The position numbers and the translations under genes are program-made. A DNA stretch of 64,000 bases from Tritrichomonas musculus. Lineage: Eukaryota; Parabasalia; Tritrichomonadida; Tritrichomonadidae. The stretch is from positions 1,922,001-1,986,000 of the forward strand of contig JAPFFF010000009.1 in the NCBI GenBank assembly GCA_039105265.1. Direction: 5' to 3'. Positions 1 to 9,393 of this stretch are shown piece by piece (positions within the stretch are counted from its first letter, which is position 1; the number at the start of each line of letters is the position of its first letter). The notes under the pieces are model-generated. The model was not told the origin of the DNA. It worked only from the letters and a program-made list of their open reading frames with translations, and made no database searches.

Positions 1-559
1 TAAGTTTTGAAAATCCCACAGAAAAAATGGCCCTATCTTTTATGCTAGAACTATTCTAAAATAATAATTATATAATCTAATGCTTATATAAAACTTTGTA
101 AAAACTTTTTAGGGATGAATTTTAAGATATATTTAAAATAAAATTTGACCAATTTTTTTTTGAAAATTTGATAGTTTATACAAATATTTCTATAAGTGCA
201 ATCAAAATTATTCTTATAAGCATTCAATATCGTTCAAAAATATATATATATTAAAAATGATATTTTTATTATATTTTTCTTGGAAATGATTATAAAATTT
301 TTTATTGTCTGGTATATTTAATAAAAGTATTTTTAATTCTAGTCTTCATGAAATTAAATAAATTGAATATCATCATCATATGTTAATTACTTTTAAATAA
401 ATGCTGAATTTGTCACATATTTATGGTATATACATAATGTTAGAATGCCTTTTTAAAAAGCTTTTTAATCAAACTTGAAAATCACCAATATTAAATACAT
501 TTAAATTTAAATTTTGGCCTCTATTATTTGAAGTAAAACTCATAAATAAGAACTTATGA
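1..559. other. AT-rich stretch without a recognisable gene
   Basis: No reading frame of useful length and no structured RNA were seen. Only short A/T runs and dinucleotide tracts are present. Confidence 0.5.
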
Positions 560-949
560 AAACGTTCATGGTTCCCCTATTATAAAACCGTTGATTGGAA
601 AGAACAAATCACAAAATCATCATCTCTATCAGGTAGTAATATAATTGCTAGATATATAAATTTATCAGATGACAAAACAAAGAAAATTAGAATAAAAATG
701 AAGTGTAGAAAGAAGGATAGACTAGATAATATCAAGAAACTTCATCAAATTTCAAAAATGACAGAAAAAGAATTAAATTCTTTACAAATTGAAGATGATT
801 TTATATTTTTTATTAAAAATAATAATCTAATTGATGCTCATTTTAAGGAAGATAACATGAATGATGAAGATTTTCCAGATTATTTGAAAAAAAATTTAAA
901 ATTGGACAGATTAATATTGAAAAATGGATCAAAAAACACAAATAATTAA
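560..949 (+). pseudogene. Unassigned coding remnant or small hypothetical protein
   Basis: The frame is open from about 560 to the stop at 947-949, roughly 129 codons. The first ATG is at 698, giving 83 residues. The codons before that ATG also read like protein (WFPYY, a Ser-rich stretch, then Lys-rich). This suggests the 5' end of a longer gene is lost, or that a start further upstream has decayed. The product is Lys-, Asp- and Asn-rich with no membrane segment. It sits alone in a repeat-rich region, so a transposon-derived or duplicated gene fragment is likely. I do not recognise a family. Confidence 0.25.
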
Positions 950-1820
950 TTTAAATAAATTTAATATTACAATTATCTTTAATATCAATAAAAATTAATT
1001 CATAATAAATTGAATGGTTTACATCAATTTCATTGAATATTATAAAATACAATATTTTGTCTCCTATCGAATAAATATTTATAAAAATAATGTATAACAT
1101 ATGATATTAAGTGAGGATATATATATATAGGAATCAGGCATTTTAATCATATTTCCAAGTTCTCGCACCTCTAGATATAAGAAAAAAATTATATTTAATC
1201 AAGAATCAATTATTTCAAGTGAACAACAATATTTCAGAGATTGTTTTTACATCTTGGAATCTACTTCCAGAGAGAGAATCAATAAAAAATATTCAAGATT
1301 GGAATCAGAAAATTGAAATTATATATAAAAAAATCTTGCAGATTTTGATATATAAGTTTCTGACTACATGAAATTAAATGAATATTATGTAATGAATATA
1401 TATTCTGGGTATAATTAGCGAAAAAATATTTTTTAAATAATAATATTTGGTGATGAAAAATCTGTTTTTATCATGAAGAATGATATTTGAGCATAAATGT
1501 AATCAAATTTTAATTATAAACAATATGTTAAAGTATGAGATAACAATTATCACTAAATCTTAGAAATATGAAAATAATTGAAATGCAAAAGTTAATAAAA
1601 TTCAGCATAATTTTGTTTATTTATCCTTTGATAGGATAATACGAACATATTTTGGTTTTATTGACAGGATCAATGCCAGATTGCAACAAAATACTATTAT
1701 ATGTAAAAATAATTTTAAACGTACACTTTTTTGCGAAATTATGTGGGAAGAGGGTATTACCTTATTCACAAAAAAATTGAGAGTTTTTAATTCAAATTTT
1801 CTATGAGTCTTCAGAAAGTA
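950..1820. other. Non-coding AT-rich stretch
   Basis: No supportable gene. Around 1640-1790 one forward frame reads a little like protein between stops (for example LTGSMPDCNK), perhaps an old gene scrap. It is too broken to annotate. Confidence 0.4.
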
Positions 1821-2093
1821 GAACGATAAGTAGGGACAAATTATTTTTTTTAAAATACCATATCTTTCAATTTTGAGAAGATGAAAATAAAAAAAAAAGA
1901 ATATAAAAAAGTTTTTTATTCAGGAAAAATGCATTTTAAATAGCTTTGGGAGCCTTTGAGGGCTAAGCCCAATTGGTTAAGGTAATAGCGGGAGCCACAA
2001 CCTGAAATGAATGAAGGTATTCATGCCTGAATAACTTAAAAAAAATATTTAGCTTTATTCAAATTTGAGAGGACGATAAGAAGGGACAAATTA
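1821..2093. repeat. Direct repeats flanking a tRNA-like sequence (possible SINE)
   Basis: Two near-identical 23-bp direct repeats lie at 1821-1843 and 2071-2093 (core ACGATAAG, then GGGACAAATTA), 250 bp apart. Between them, at about 1950-2040, is a stretch much richer in G and C than its surroundings. It contains AAGCCCAATTGGTTAAGG, which resembles a pol III A box/D-arm, and GGTATTCATGCC, a poor match to a B box. No acceptor stem pairs across it, so it is not a functional tRNA. A tRNA-derived SINE with target duplications is one reading. Confidence 0.3.
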
Positions 2094-2326
2094 AAAAACT
2101 TAGTTTAATTGAGAGTAATTGAATAGAAATAAATAATTTATTCAAAATCTTTCAAAAAAAATTTAAGGTTTTTTTTTTCTTTCTTAGGAAATAAATAAAA
2201 ATGCATACGCTGAATTTCTTTTCTGGCAGGGTCAATTGGGTTATAATACCATCACTAATCTTTTATCTAAACGATTTCTTAATTTCACATACCTATTTAT
2301 GAAAATCAGATACAGATAACATATTA

Positions 2327-3114
2327 GACTTGTTAAAAGTCCGGGACAAATGCACTTTTCATGGACTTTTTGTGGACTCGGGACTTGGCGTGGACCTAAC
2401 AAACCTTGTCAATTTATTTTTATTTTATATCTCAAAAAAGAACTCATTTTAGGCATATATTTTATAGTTTATTTGTTTATTTAATTTTTTTTGTTTATTT
2501 AAATAGAAAAGTAGTAACTAATATGAGTAAATTATATTTGAATGTTTTTAATCATGAAAAAAAATGTCATAAACAATTGAAAGAATTTTGGAAATCCTGG
2601 CAGATGGACCAAAATATTTCAAAGAAATTTTATAATTCTTTTATTTTGTGAAAAAATAAAAAATGCTAAAAAAATTGAAAGAATTTTATTAGTCCTGGCA
2701 GATGGACCAGTGTATTTCAGAGAAATTTTTAAACATTTTATATTTTGTGAATAAAAAAAATGCTAAAAAAATTGAAAGAATTTTTGAAGTCCTGACAGAT
2801 GGACCAGATTATTTCTGAGAAATAATAATTCGATCATTTATTTTGTGAATAAAAAAAAATGCTAAAAATATTGAAAGAATTTTGGAAGTCCTGGCAGATG
2901 GACCAGTATATTTCAGAGAAATTATAAATAATTTTTATTTTGTGAATAAATAAAAAATTGCTAAAAATATTGAATGAATTTTGGAAGTCCTGACAGATAG
3001 ACCAGAGTATTTCAGAGAAATTATAAATAATTTTTATTTTGTGAATAAATAAAAAACGCTAAAAAAAATTGAATAAATTTTGTAAGTCCACAGGTCCATG
3101 GACTTTAACAAGTC
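2327..3114. mobile_element. TA-flanked inverted-repeat element with internal tandem repeats
   Basis: The ends are inverted copies of GACTTGTTAAA(A)GTCC at 2327-2342 and 3099-3114. Each is immediately flanked by TA (2325-2326 and 3115-3116), as expected for a Tc1/mariner-type target duplication. Inside the ends lie GTCC...GGAC palindromes (GTCCGGGAC on the left, GTCCATGGAC on the right). The interior is non-coding and largely made of a ~99-bp tandem repeat. It looks like a 788-bp non-autonomous DNA transposon. A TA flank alone is weak proof in AT-rich DNA; the inverted ends are the main evidence. Confidence 0.55.
2576..3085 (+). repeat. Tandem repeat, ~99-bp unit, five full copies and a partial sixth
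   Basis: Copies begin with ATTGAA at 2576, 2674, 2771, 2870, 2969 and 3068, giving spacings of 98, 97, 99, 99 and 99 bp. Each full unit carries the core AGTCCTGRCAGATGGACCAG (with minor changes), in which GTCC and GGAC can pair. An A/T-rich part ending in TTTTGTGAATAAA and GCTAAAAA follows. The sixth copy stops at the element's right end. Spacers are not unique and there are no cas genes, so this is not a CRISPR array. Confidence 0.85.
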
Positions 3115-3264
3115 TATAACATATAATTTCCATTATTTGAACAAAAAATGTATTTTTAATAATGCAAATTCATTTAAATATGATTAAAAAATATTAATAT
3201 TAACAAATATCGAAAAAATGACTATTAATTAATTATATAAAATCATTTTAATATATTTTTTAAC

Positions 3265-3423
3265 GTACAAAAAAAACCGTCTTCGTTCTCCTTTAATTTA
3301 AATAAACATTATGACATGTTATATGAAATGGATGAAAATAATCGTTTTTTATTTAACATGTCATTTTATTCTTTGAGAATATCAAAAAAAAATTGCGGTT
3401 ATTAAACGTACTGGATTTGTACC
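3265..3423. mobile_element. 159-bp TTAA-flanked miniature element
   Basis: The left end TTAA/CGTACAAA (TTAA at 3261-3264) mirrors the right end GGATTTGTACC/TTAA (TTAA at 3424-3427). The right end shares about 40 bp with the termini at 31090 and 59906, including an AACCGC block followed by a T/A run. The internal ATGTTATATGAAATG at about 3316 also occurs inside the element at 29705 (about 29838). It is non-coding, probably a short non-autonomous member of the same family. Confidence 0.55.
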
Positions 3424-3450
3424 TTAACAAAAATAGTTAATAAATTCGTA

Positions 3451-3514
3451 AATCTCTGAATTGCTTTCACTTTTTGAGTGGGAAAAACTCAAAAAGTGAA
3501 CAATTCAAGAGATT
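3451..3514. repeat. 64-bp near-perfect palindrome (CACTTTTTGAG family, copy A)
   Basis: Arms 3451-3478 and 3488-3514 are reverse complements apart from a few changes, around a 9-nt loop (TGGGAAAAA). The inner stem is CACTTTTTGAG/CTCAAAAAGTG, and the outer arm carries AATCTCT and GAATTG. A reverse-orientation copy lies at 45569-45632. This copy ends 29 bp before the kinase start codon, so it could sit in that gene's promoter or 5' leader. Confidence 0.75.
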
Positions 3515-3543
3515 CTCAAAAAACTTATTGAATTATTATATTA

Positions 3544-5682
3544 ATGTCAACTAAACCATTCATTAAAGATTATCTAGTTAAAACAAAAGATTTTGAGAAG
3601 GAGAAAAAGGAAGGCTGTAAGGGAGGCTATGGAACTATTAACTTTGTTGTACAAAAAGGCACACAAAGAGAATGTGTGGAAAAAAAATTGCCTTATAAAA
3701 CAAAAGAAAATAAGTTATATTTTATGCGAGAAGTTGAAATCCTTGCAGAAGTTGATCACCCAGCAATTACGCCTTTTGTTGGATATGCAATACACGAAAA
3801 AACAAAGGTTGGGTATATTTATCTTGCAGCAATTGAAAAGGGATCTCTTAAAGACAATATTGTAAAAAGTGCTGAAGGCAATCCTGACCCATTGTGGGAT
3901 AATACTCACAAATTAATTATAGCTTATGGGGTTGCAGTTGCTATGGAATATATCCATTCTATGAACATCCTCCATCGAGACCTTAAACCCGAGAACATCC
4001 TCCTTGATGCTGAACTCCACCCTTATCTCACCGACTTTGGGGCCTCAAGAGAACAAGATGCCAATTTATCAATTTCTAACACAGTACAGACAACAACACC
4101 TGCTATTATGGCTCCAGAATTCTTTGAAAGTTTTACTGATTTTAATCGTACTCCACCGATTGACGTTTATTCATATGCAATGGTACTCTATTATTTATTC
4201 ACTGAAAAAGAGCCATTTGGCAAGAATCCAACAATTGCTTATGTTACTGGTATCATATTATCTGGAGAACGTCCCGAATTTAATTCTCCTCACAATCCAA
4301 ATGAACACTGGATAGAATTAATTGATAAATGCTGGGCCCAAAAGCCAGAAAACAGGCCAACATTTAAACAAATTTGCGATCGGCTGGAAAGTGATGACTT
4401 TCTTACTTCAGACATAGATATCGATTTATTCAAAGAATACAAGGTAAAAACTAGGAAACCGATTAACACAGCTCCTAATTCGGCTCCAATAGGGCAAGGA
4501 ACAATTCAATTGCAAAACCCAGAACATGATTCTGAAATGCCTAAATCAGTTAAGCCATCATTAGGAATGTCACTTGCCCCACCTAAACCAGAGAGCTTTG
4601 TATCGAAGTTGAAGAAAGCTGCTGATAAAGGTGATCCAATTGCTCAAAATGCGTATGCTTTACGTCTATACAATGGACTTGACGTTACTAAAAATCGTGA
4701 AGAAGCCTGTAAATACTTCGAACTTGCAGCTGAAAATGGAAATTATGAAGCTATGCTATGGTATTCTTTAATTTTAACGCGAGAAGGAAGAGATCAAGAT
4801 AAAGCTGCACAATATTATAATCAATGCTTAAGTTCTGGCCAAGTTCCAGAGTGTTATTCTTTATATGCTCAACAACAAATTAGTGAAGGAAATACTAATG
4901 AAGCTTTAGAATATCTCCCTTTTGCTGTTCAACATGGATCAATTAACGGAATGCTTGCATATGCCGGTATTAGTGAACAAGGATCAGAAACCCAAAGCAT
5001 TTTCTACGAAATGGCAGCAAACTGTTGTCATTGCCTTGACACATGTGGCATGTATTTCCCAGTTGATTATAAAGTTTATAAATGCGAAACTTGCAACATT
5101 GAAATGTGCGAAGGATGTGCTAAGCATTGCCATAAAAATCATCAAACAGTTGAAGTTAGAACAGATCATTGCTTTGTTTGTGGATGTGGAAAGAATCATT
5201 TTGTTGAAGGTCCCAAGAAAAGGAAGCTTTGCAGTGTTCAATTTGTTGGTGAAACTTTAGTAGATGGCCAGCCATACTGTAATCAACATTTATATCAGTG
5301 CTTGGATTGCTGCCCTTTTCAAGATGGAAAGTTCATATGCCGTGGATGTATTGAAAGTTGTCATCAAGGTCACAATGTCATAGATTGTGGTGTCCAGAAA
5401 GGATTTTGTAACTGTGGATTGAGGAGACTTGGAGAAAAAAATAATTGCCAAGCACTTTACATGGTAGAAACTCCAAAGAATCAATGCTCCAACAAGAGTA
5501 ATTCTGTATCATTACAAAGATGGTTCCAATGCATGACATGCGGCATCTATGGTTCTCAAGACGTAGGTGTTTGCCAAAATTGCTCTCAGCATTGTCATGA
5601 AGGTCACATATTATTAGATCGTGGCGTTCAAAAAAGAAAATGCCAATGTAAACAATTCGGTGGATGTACGCTTAAGAAATAA
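3544..5682 (+). CDS. TKL-like protein kinase with Sel1 repeats and three UBR-type zinc fingers
   Basis: The product has 712 residues in three parts. Residues ~15-295 are a protein kinase: Gly loop GGYG at 27-30, beta-3 lysine probably K47, catalytic HRDLKPEN at 144-151 (D146), DFG at 164-166 and APE at 190-192. All catalytic residues are present, so it should be active. Residues ~350-480 hold Sel1/TPR-like helical repeats (AEEGN-type units), a scaffold common in trichomonad kinases. Residues ~493-710 contain three Cys/His-rich modules of the form CxxC...C..C...CH..H...CxCG, closely like the UBR box of N-recognins, especially UBR7. The UBR part suggests binding to N-degrons or other N-termini, but that is inference. 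The start follows the palindrome at 3451-3514. Substrate and pathway are unknown. Confidence 0.85.
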   Translation: MSTKPFIKDYLVKTKDFEKEKKEGCKGGYGTINFVVQKGTQRECVEKKLPYKTKENKLYFMREVEILAEVDHPAITPFVGYAIHEKTKVGYIYLAAIEKGSLKDNIVKSAEGNPDPLWDNTHKLIIAYGVAVAMEYIHSMNILHRDLKPENILLDAELHPYLTDFGASREQDANLSISNTVQTTTPAIMAPEFFESFTDFNRTPPIDVYSYAMVLYYLFTEKEPFGKNPTIAYVTGIILSGERPEFNSPHNPNEHWIELIDKCWAQKPENRPTFKQICDRLESDDFLTSDIDIDLFKEYKVKTRKPINTAPNSAPIGQGTIQLQNPEHDSEMPKSVKPSLGMSLAPPKPESFVSKLKKAADKGDPIAQNAYALRLYNGLDVTKNREEACKYFELAAENGNYEAMLWYSLILTREGRDQDKAAQYYNQCLSSGQVPECYSLYAQQQISEGNTNEALEYLPFAVQHGSINGMLAYAGISEQGSETQSIFYEMAANCCHCLDTCGMYFPVDYKVYKCETCNIEMCEGCAKHCHKNHQTVEVRTDHCFVCGCGKNHFVEGPKKRKLCSVQFVGETLVDGQPYCNQHLYQCLDCCPFQDGKFICRGCIESCHQGHNVIDCGVQKGFCNCGLRRLGEKNNCQALYMVETPKNQCSNKSNSVSLQRWFQCMTCGIYGSQDVGVCQNCSQHCHEGHILLDRGVQKRKCQCKQFGGCTLKK

Positions 5683-6109
5683 TTTATTTTACAGAGTAAA
5701 AATGTTATATTTTTTTTTTTTTTTCTTTCTCATTTTTATTTAACATTTATTTGCGAAATCTCATAGAAAAAGTTAGCATACCCTAAAATATGCTTTAAGT
5801 TTTTAGTTTTTTTTGATAATAGAATTGACAATGCTCCTATTGGTATCTCAACTATTGATAATTTTTATCTTTTTTTTGATCTCTAAAATAAAAATTTGTA
5901 TTAATTTTATTTGATAGAGAATCTCAGTTATCATAGGATCGAGAATGTCATCTTTTTTATTTCATTGCATATTTATTAATTTTATCCTATAAGGTTTAAC
6001 TAATTATTATTATTCAATAAAAAAAATATCAACTAATTATTGTTAAAACGCAAAAATAATTTAATAAACAAATATATATATATATATAAACATTAAAAAA
6101 CATATGTGA
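5683..6109. other. Intergenic region between convergent genes
   Basis: A/T-rich 3' flanks of the kinase and the DHHC-type gene, with a T run near 5710 and an AT dinucleotide tract near 6071-6088. No gene or structured element was seen. Confidence 0.5.
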
Positions 6110-7252
6110 CTACAAAATTGATGGAAATAAGACCTCAAGCCAATTATAAAAAATTCCTTTATCATATTCACTTACTATTGGACTTTGGCTTTCTTCCTTT
6201 TTTACCATTATTTCATCAAGAGTGAGATTTACTGAAATAAGATAAATTTCACGAATAATGAAAGATAATAAAATCCACTGAAATACGATGAAAAAAATTG
6301 AAATGCCGCATACCATCGATTCATTGTTCAATAAAAATATACATGAAAACATAAAATTCTTCATTAACGAATCTTTGCTCCATTCAATTTTTGATGTGTA
6401 TTTCAACTTCCATATTAGAAACATTTCAGAAATAACAATAAAATAAGTTGCCACTAAAAAATTGGAAAGAAGAAACAGTAGGTAAAGTCGAATATTTTTT
6501 TCACCAATAGGTTGCATCAGCCATGGACAATAATGGTCATATTTAGCAATTCGTTTTTTAGAAAAAGGACAAAATCGTGACCTGGGAACAGCAGGTATAT
6601 GTAGATTTGAACATTTACTTAATTGAATCTGTTGTTGTTGTTGATGAAAAAGAATTTGATCGTGATTGGCTATTTTAACCTTATTATTATCATTAGTTGA
6701 AGATTTACCATTCTGAACTTTATTTTTACCTTCTGCGCTAAATTTATTTCTGTTATTCGAATTTAAATAAATTTTGAGATATTCATCAACATTTTCTTGT
6801 GTAATATTTCCAGGATCAACAAATTGAAATATTAAAGCAATAATCCATGGCAACAATAAAACAAAGAAAACAAACATGTGATGAAACTCTGGGTTTTCTA
6901 GAATGAAAGGAAAAAAAGGAAAAACATGCCGAAGAAATAGAACAGCAATACCATGATAAAGTAAATAATATATCAAAATACCAATATAACTTGTAGATGA
7001 ACTAATACTAAATGCCTTTTGAACTAGCCCTTGAAACATATTAAAAAGTGAATGATTATCATCATAATCATCTTTTTTTGCTTTTAATGGGCTTAAAATA
7101 AATAAATTGGCGAATTTTTTTGGTATCTTAATAAAAAAAAAATAAAATAAAGAACTTTTTTCAGGATTAAAAGACGAATTTCGTATAACTGCATAAAGGA
7201 AAAGAAAAAAGAATAAGCAGCAGCACACAAATACACCAAAGAGCAATATCAT
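6110..7252 (-). CDS. Divergent DHHC-type (DHYC) protein S-acyltransferase
   Basis: This 380-residue membrane protein has about four hydrophobic segments, near residues 1-22, 90-112 and 120-145, then two after the central domain. The central motif is DHYCPW at 239-244, where DHHC enzymes carry the acyl-accepting Cys (here C242). Such enzymes palmitoylate cysteines of membrane proteins. DHYC variants are known to be active in yeast (Akr1, Pfa5). Unusually, several zinc-binding Cys/His before the motif are replaced: the stretch reads RSRFCPFSKKRIAKYDHYC. The usual NCVG after it is QPIG. Activity is therefore uncertain. A four-codon ATG frame overlaps just upstream of the start at 7260. The gene diverges from the one at 7400. 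Confidence 0.75.
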   Translation of the reverse strand: MILLFGVFVCCCLFFFLFLYAVIRNSSFNPEKSSLFYFFFIKIPKKFANLFILSPLKAKKDDYDDNHSLFNMFQGLVQKAFSISSSTSYIGILIYYLLYHGIAVLFLRHVFPFFPFILENPEFHHMFVFFVLLLPWIIALIFQFVDPGNITQENVDEYLKIYLNSNNRNKFSAEGKNKVQNGKSSTNDNNKVKIANHDQILFHQQQQQIQLSKCSNLHIPAVPRSRFCPFSKKRIAKYDHYCPWLMQPIGEKNIRLYLLFLLSNFLVATYFIVISEMFLIWKLKYTSKIEWSKDSLMKNFMFSCIFLLNNESMVCGISIFFIVFQWILLSFIIREIYLISVNLTLDEIMVKKEESQSPIVSEYDKGIFYNWLEVLFPSIL

Positions 7253-7399
7253 ATTTTCATACGAATAGAAACTTTTTGAATTAATTAAAAATTAAGTTTT
7301 TATTTGATTTTTTGAATAGTTTATAACATATACAAATCAATATACGAGACCGTTTATACGTTCAAAATCTTTTAATTAAATAAATTTATAAAGAATTTA
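7253..7399. promoter_or_regulatory. Putative bidirectional promoter region
   Basis: These 147 bp separate two divergent genes. They contain CGTTTATACG at 7351-7360, one of several YTTATAC-type words upstream of genes in this window. The transcription start cannot be placed from sequence alone. Confidence 0.35.
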
Positions 7400-8371
7400 A
7401 TGAAAGAAAGGGGAGAGATGAGCACTACTCTCCCCAATATTTCAATTAAAGATATGAATACATCTTACCGAGTTGGAATTTCGCAATCTTCTTTTGACAA
7501 ATTTAATAAAACAATGCTTCAGCTTAAACCTCCAAGTTTAATCGCTTCGAACAAACATGAAAAGAAAAATGCTATATTTTCTTCGCAATTAAACCAACAA
7601 CATGGTATAAATGATAATAGAGAAACTAATACCTTAATTAAAAAACAGAAACCCAAGAAAATTTCTTTAAATATGATAAACATTGAGAGCAATATACTTT
7701 CAGAATATAAATATGTTCCACCACGGAGGCCAAAATATATTCGTTGTATAAATCCTATTCCAAACATATCAAGTAATTTATCAAAAAGTCTTCCCATATA
7801 CAATAAAGATGCAAACTTGTTCGATAGAAATGCAAATAACAATTCAACAAGCATGAATTCTGATTACACTGAATTTAATCAGCCTAATTTAGTTCAGTTC
7901 GGTGATCCTAATCAATATTCTTACAATAAAGCAAGTTTTCATCGTACACCATCTCAACCGTTACGAATGAAAATCAAAAGTAGAGCCAATGAAGCAGAAT
8001 CTCGATTAAATAGCTATCAAAGGCAAACAAGAAATGATGAACAGCAAAGAGCACAGACAGCATTTTGTAACTTAGAGGATGAAAACATGGGAATGAAAGA
8101 TAGATCAAGCAGTATTGCGGATAATAAGTATCGCCAAAATTTTAATTATACAAATCGCCAATATATGTCATTAAAATATTTTTGCGACTCAGGAGATGAA
8201 TTAGGATGCTTCTCAACAAAAATACCAGTAAGCTATCCTGAAAGTGAAAAAGAAAAAATAAAACGCCGCTTACGTAATTCCAGTGCTAATCCACGTTCAA
8301 TTACATCGAACTCATCACCGCCATATGTACAACCAAATAAACGATTTTCAAGTTTTATGTCTTTAAGCTAA
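7400..8371 (+). CDS. Disordered hypothetical protein
   Basis: The product has 323 residues and is rich in Asn, Ser, Lys and Arg. It has no membrane segment, no coiled coil and no domain I recognise. It contains Pro/Arg clusters (VPPRRPKYIRCINP near residue 110) and a basic Ser-rich tail, as in scaffold or cytoskeletal linker proteins. The first ATG is used here; a second in-frame Met at codon 7 (MSTTLPN) is an equally plausible start. It diverges from the DHHC-type gene. Confidence 0.6.
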   Translation: MKERGEMSTTLPNISIKDMNTSYRVGISQSSFDKFNKTMLQLKPPSLIASNKHEKKNAIFSSQLNQQHGINDNRETNTLIKKQKPKKISLNMINIESNILSEYKYVPPRRPKYIRCINPIPNISSNLSKSLPIYNKDANLFDRNANNNSTSMNSDYTEFNQPNLVQFGDPNQYSYNKASFHRTPSQPLRMKIKSRANEAESRLNSYQRQTRNDEQQRAQTAFCNLEDENMGMKDRSSSIADNKYRQNFNYTNRQYMSLKYFCDSGDELGCFSTKIPVSYPESEKEKIKRRLRNSSANPRSITSNSSPPYVQPNKRFSSFMSLS

Positions 8372-8803
8372 TCTCAGATTTTAATCTTTAATGATTGAAA
8401 TCATTATCATTGTTAGGTTTCATTGACTGAATATAACAATGAATTCGAAATTTGTAAATGTAGTATTTGATCCACCCATTTATTATTTTATAATTTTTTT
8501 TATATGGATTTGAGAATTTATTTTGTAAAGTATTATAAACAAGATTTTATCATTTTAGAATCCTATCGTAGAAAAAAAAGAATTTTAATAAGATAGACTA
8601 TTTAGAAATATATCATATTGATATAGGAATATTATACAACTTAATTTTGTATTTTTAAACAATTTTTTCTGGACATATTAACCATATTAATATAATACTA
8701 TTTATGATTTTTTAATTGATATACCTAATATAATCATCAAGATTTTCTTATACTAAAAAAAAAAATTGAATTGAAATTTTCATTTGGCATAATCTAAATT
8801 CCG
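8372..8803. other. Intergenic AT-rich stretch
   Basis: No gene, repeat or RNA was seen. Poly-A lies near 8755-8764, shortly before the next gene. Confidence 0.5.
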
Positions 8804-9250
8804 ATGTGCGCATTTCAATTAAAAAATTATCCAATTAAGTTTGAAAGCATTTATGGTAACCAAGAACTAAAGAAGTATTATTTAGACCAAATTTTATTTC
8901 CTGACAAACCTTCAAATGAAAAAGATAATAATAAATCAGAAAAAAGCAAAAGCGATGAACACACAAATGATGATGATAATAACATTGATCTAACACAAAA
9001 AGGATTAGGAGAAGTAGAATTAGACAAATCAGTTATATCAAACCCTGAAGATTGGCAGGAATATATTAGCGAACTTGAAAAATGTGTAGAATTATTGAAT
9101 AAATTATCAAAATATAAGGGATTTAATGAAACCATTGCTTTACCGGATGATTTTAAAGAAAAAGCGATGAATTATAAGACCAATATGGATTATTTAACTG
9201 AACAACTTAATAATGTTTTGCAAAAGATTAGTAGTTTAATTCAAGAATAA
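8804..9250 (+). CDS. Small acidic hypothetical protein with C-terminal helix
   Basis: The product has 148 residues. It has a globular-looking N-terminus, a charged linker rich in Asp, Asn, Lys and Ser at about 42-70, and a C-terminal half (about 85-148) with heptad-like Leu/Ile spacing ending LNNVLQKISSLIQE. This looks like a small complex subunit that docks by a helical bundle. I do not recognise the family. It converges with the deubiquitinase gene. Confidence 0.55.
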   Translation: MCAFQLKNYPIKFESIYGNQELKKYYLDQILFPDKPSNEKDNNKSEKSKSDEHTNDDDNNIDLTQKGLGEVELDKSVISNPEDWQEYISELEKCVELLNKLSKYKGFNETIALPDDFKEKAMNYKTNMDYLTEQLNNVLQKISSLIQE

Positions 9251-9393
9251 CATTTAATTTATTTTTTAATAAAAAATTTTTATGAATATATCATATTTAC
9301 TACGATTATTTTCAATTCAAAAAAAAATATAAAGTTTTCAAAAACAAATAATTTTTTTAATAAAAACAAAAACAAAAACATAAAAAAAAAAAC

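Noticed and set aside
1950-2040. Functional tRNA gene
   Set aside because: A-box-like sequence only; no acceptor stem pairing and no proper T-loop.
2406-2651. 81-codon forward frame
   Set aside because: It begins at TTG, is A/T-driven, and lies inside the repeat element.
2576-3085. Regular repeat array that could be taken for a CRISPR
   Set aside because: Units repeat along their full ~99 bp with no unique spacers, there are no cas genes, and the organism is eukaryotic.
4070-4090. TCTAACACAG resembling the trichomonad 3' splice site
   Set aside because: It lies in frame in the kinase activation segment, where coding continues unbroken on both sides and no 5' splice site is needed.
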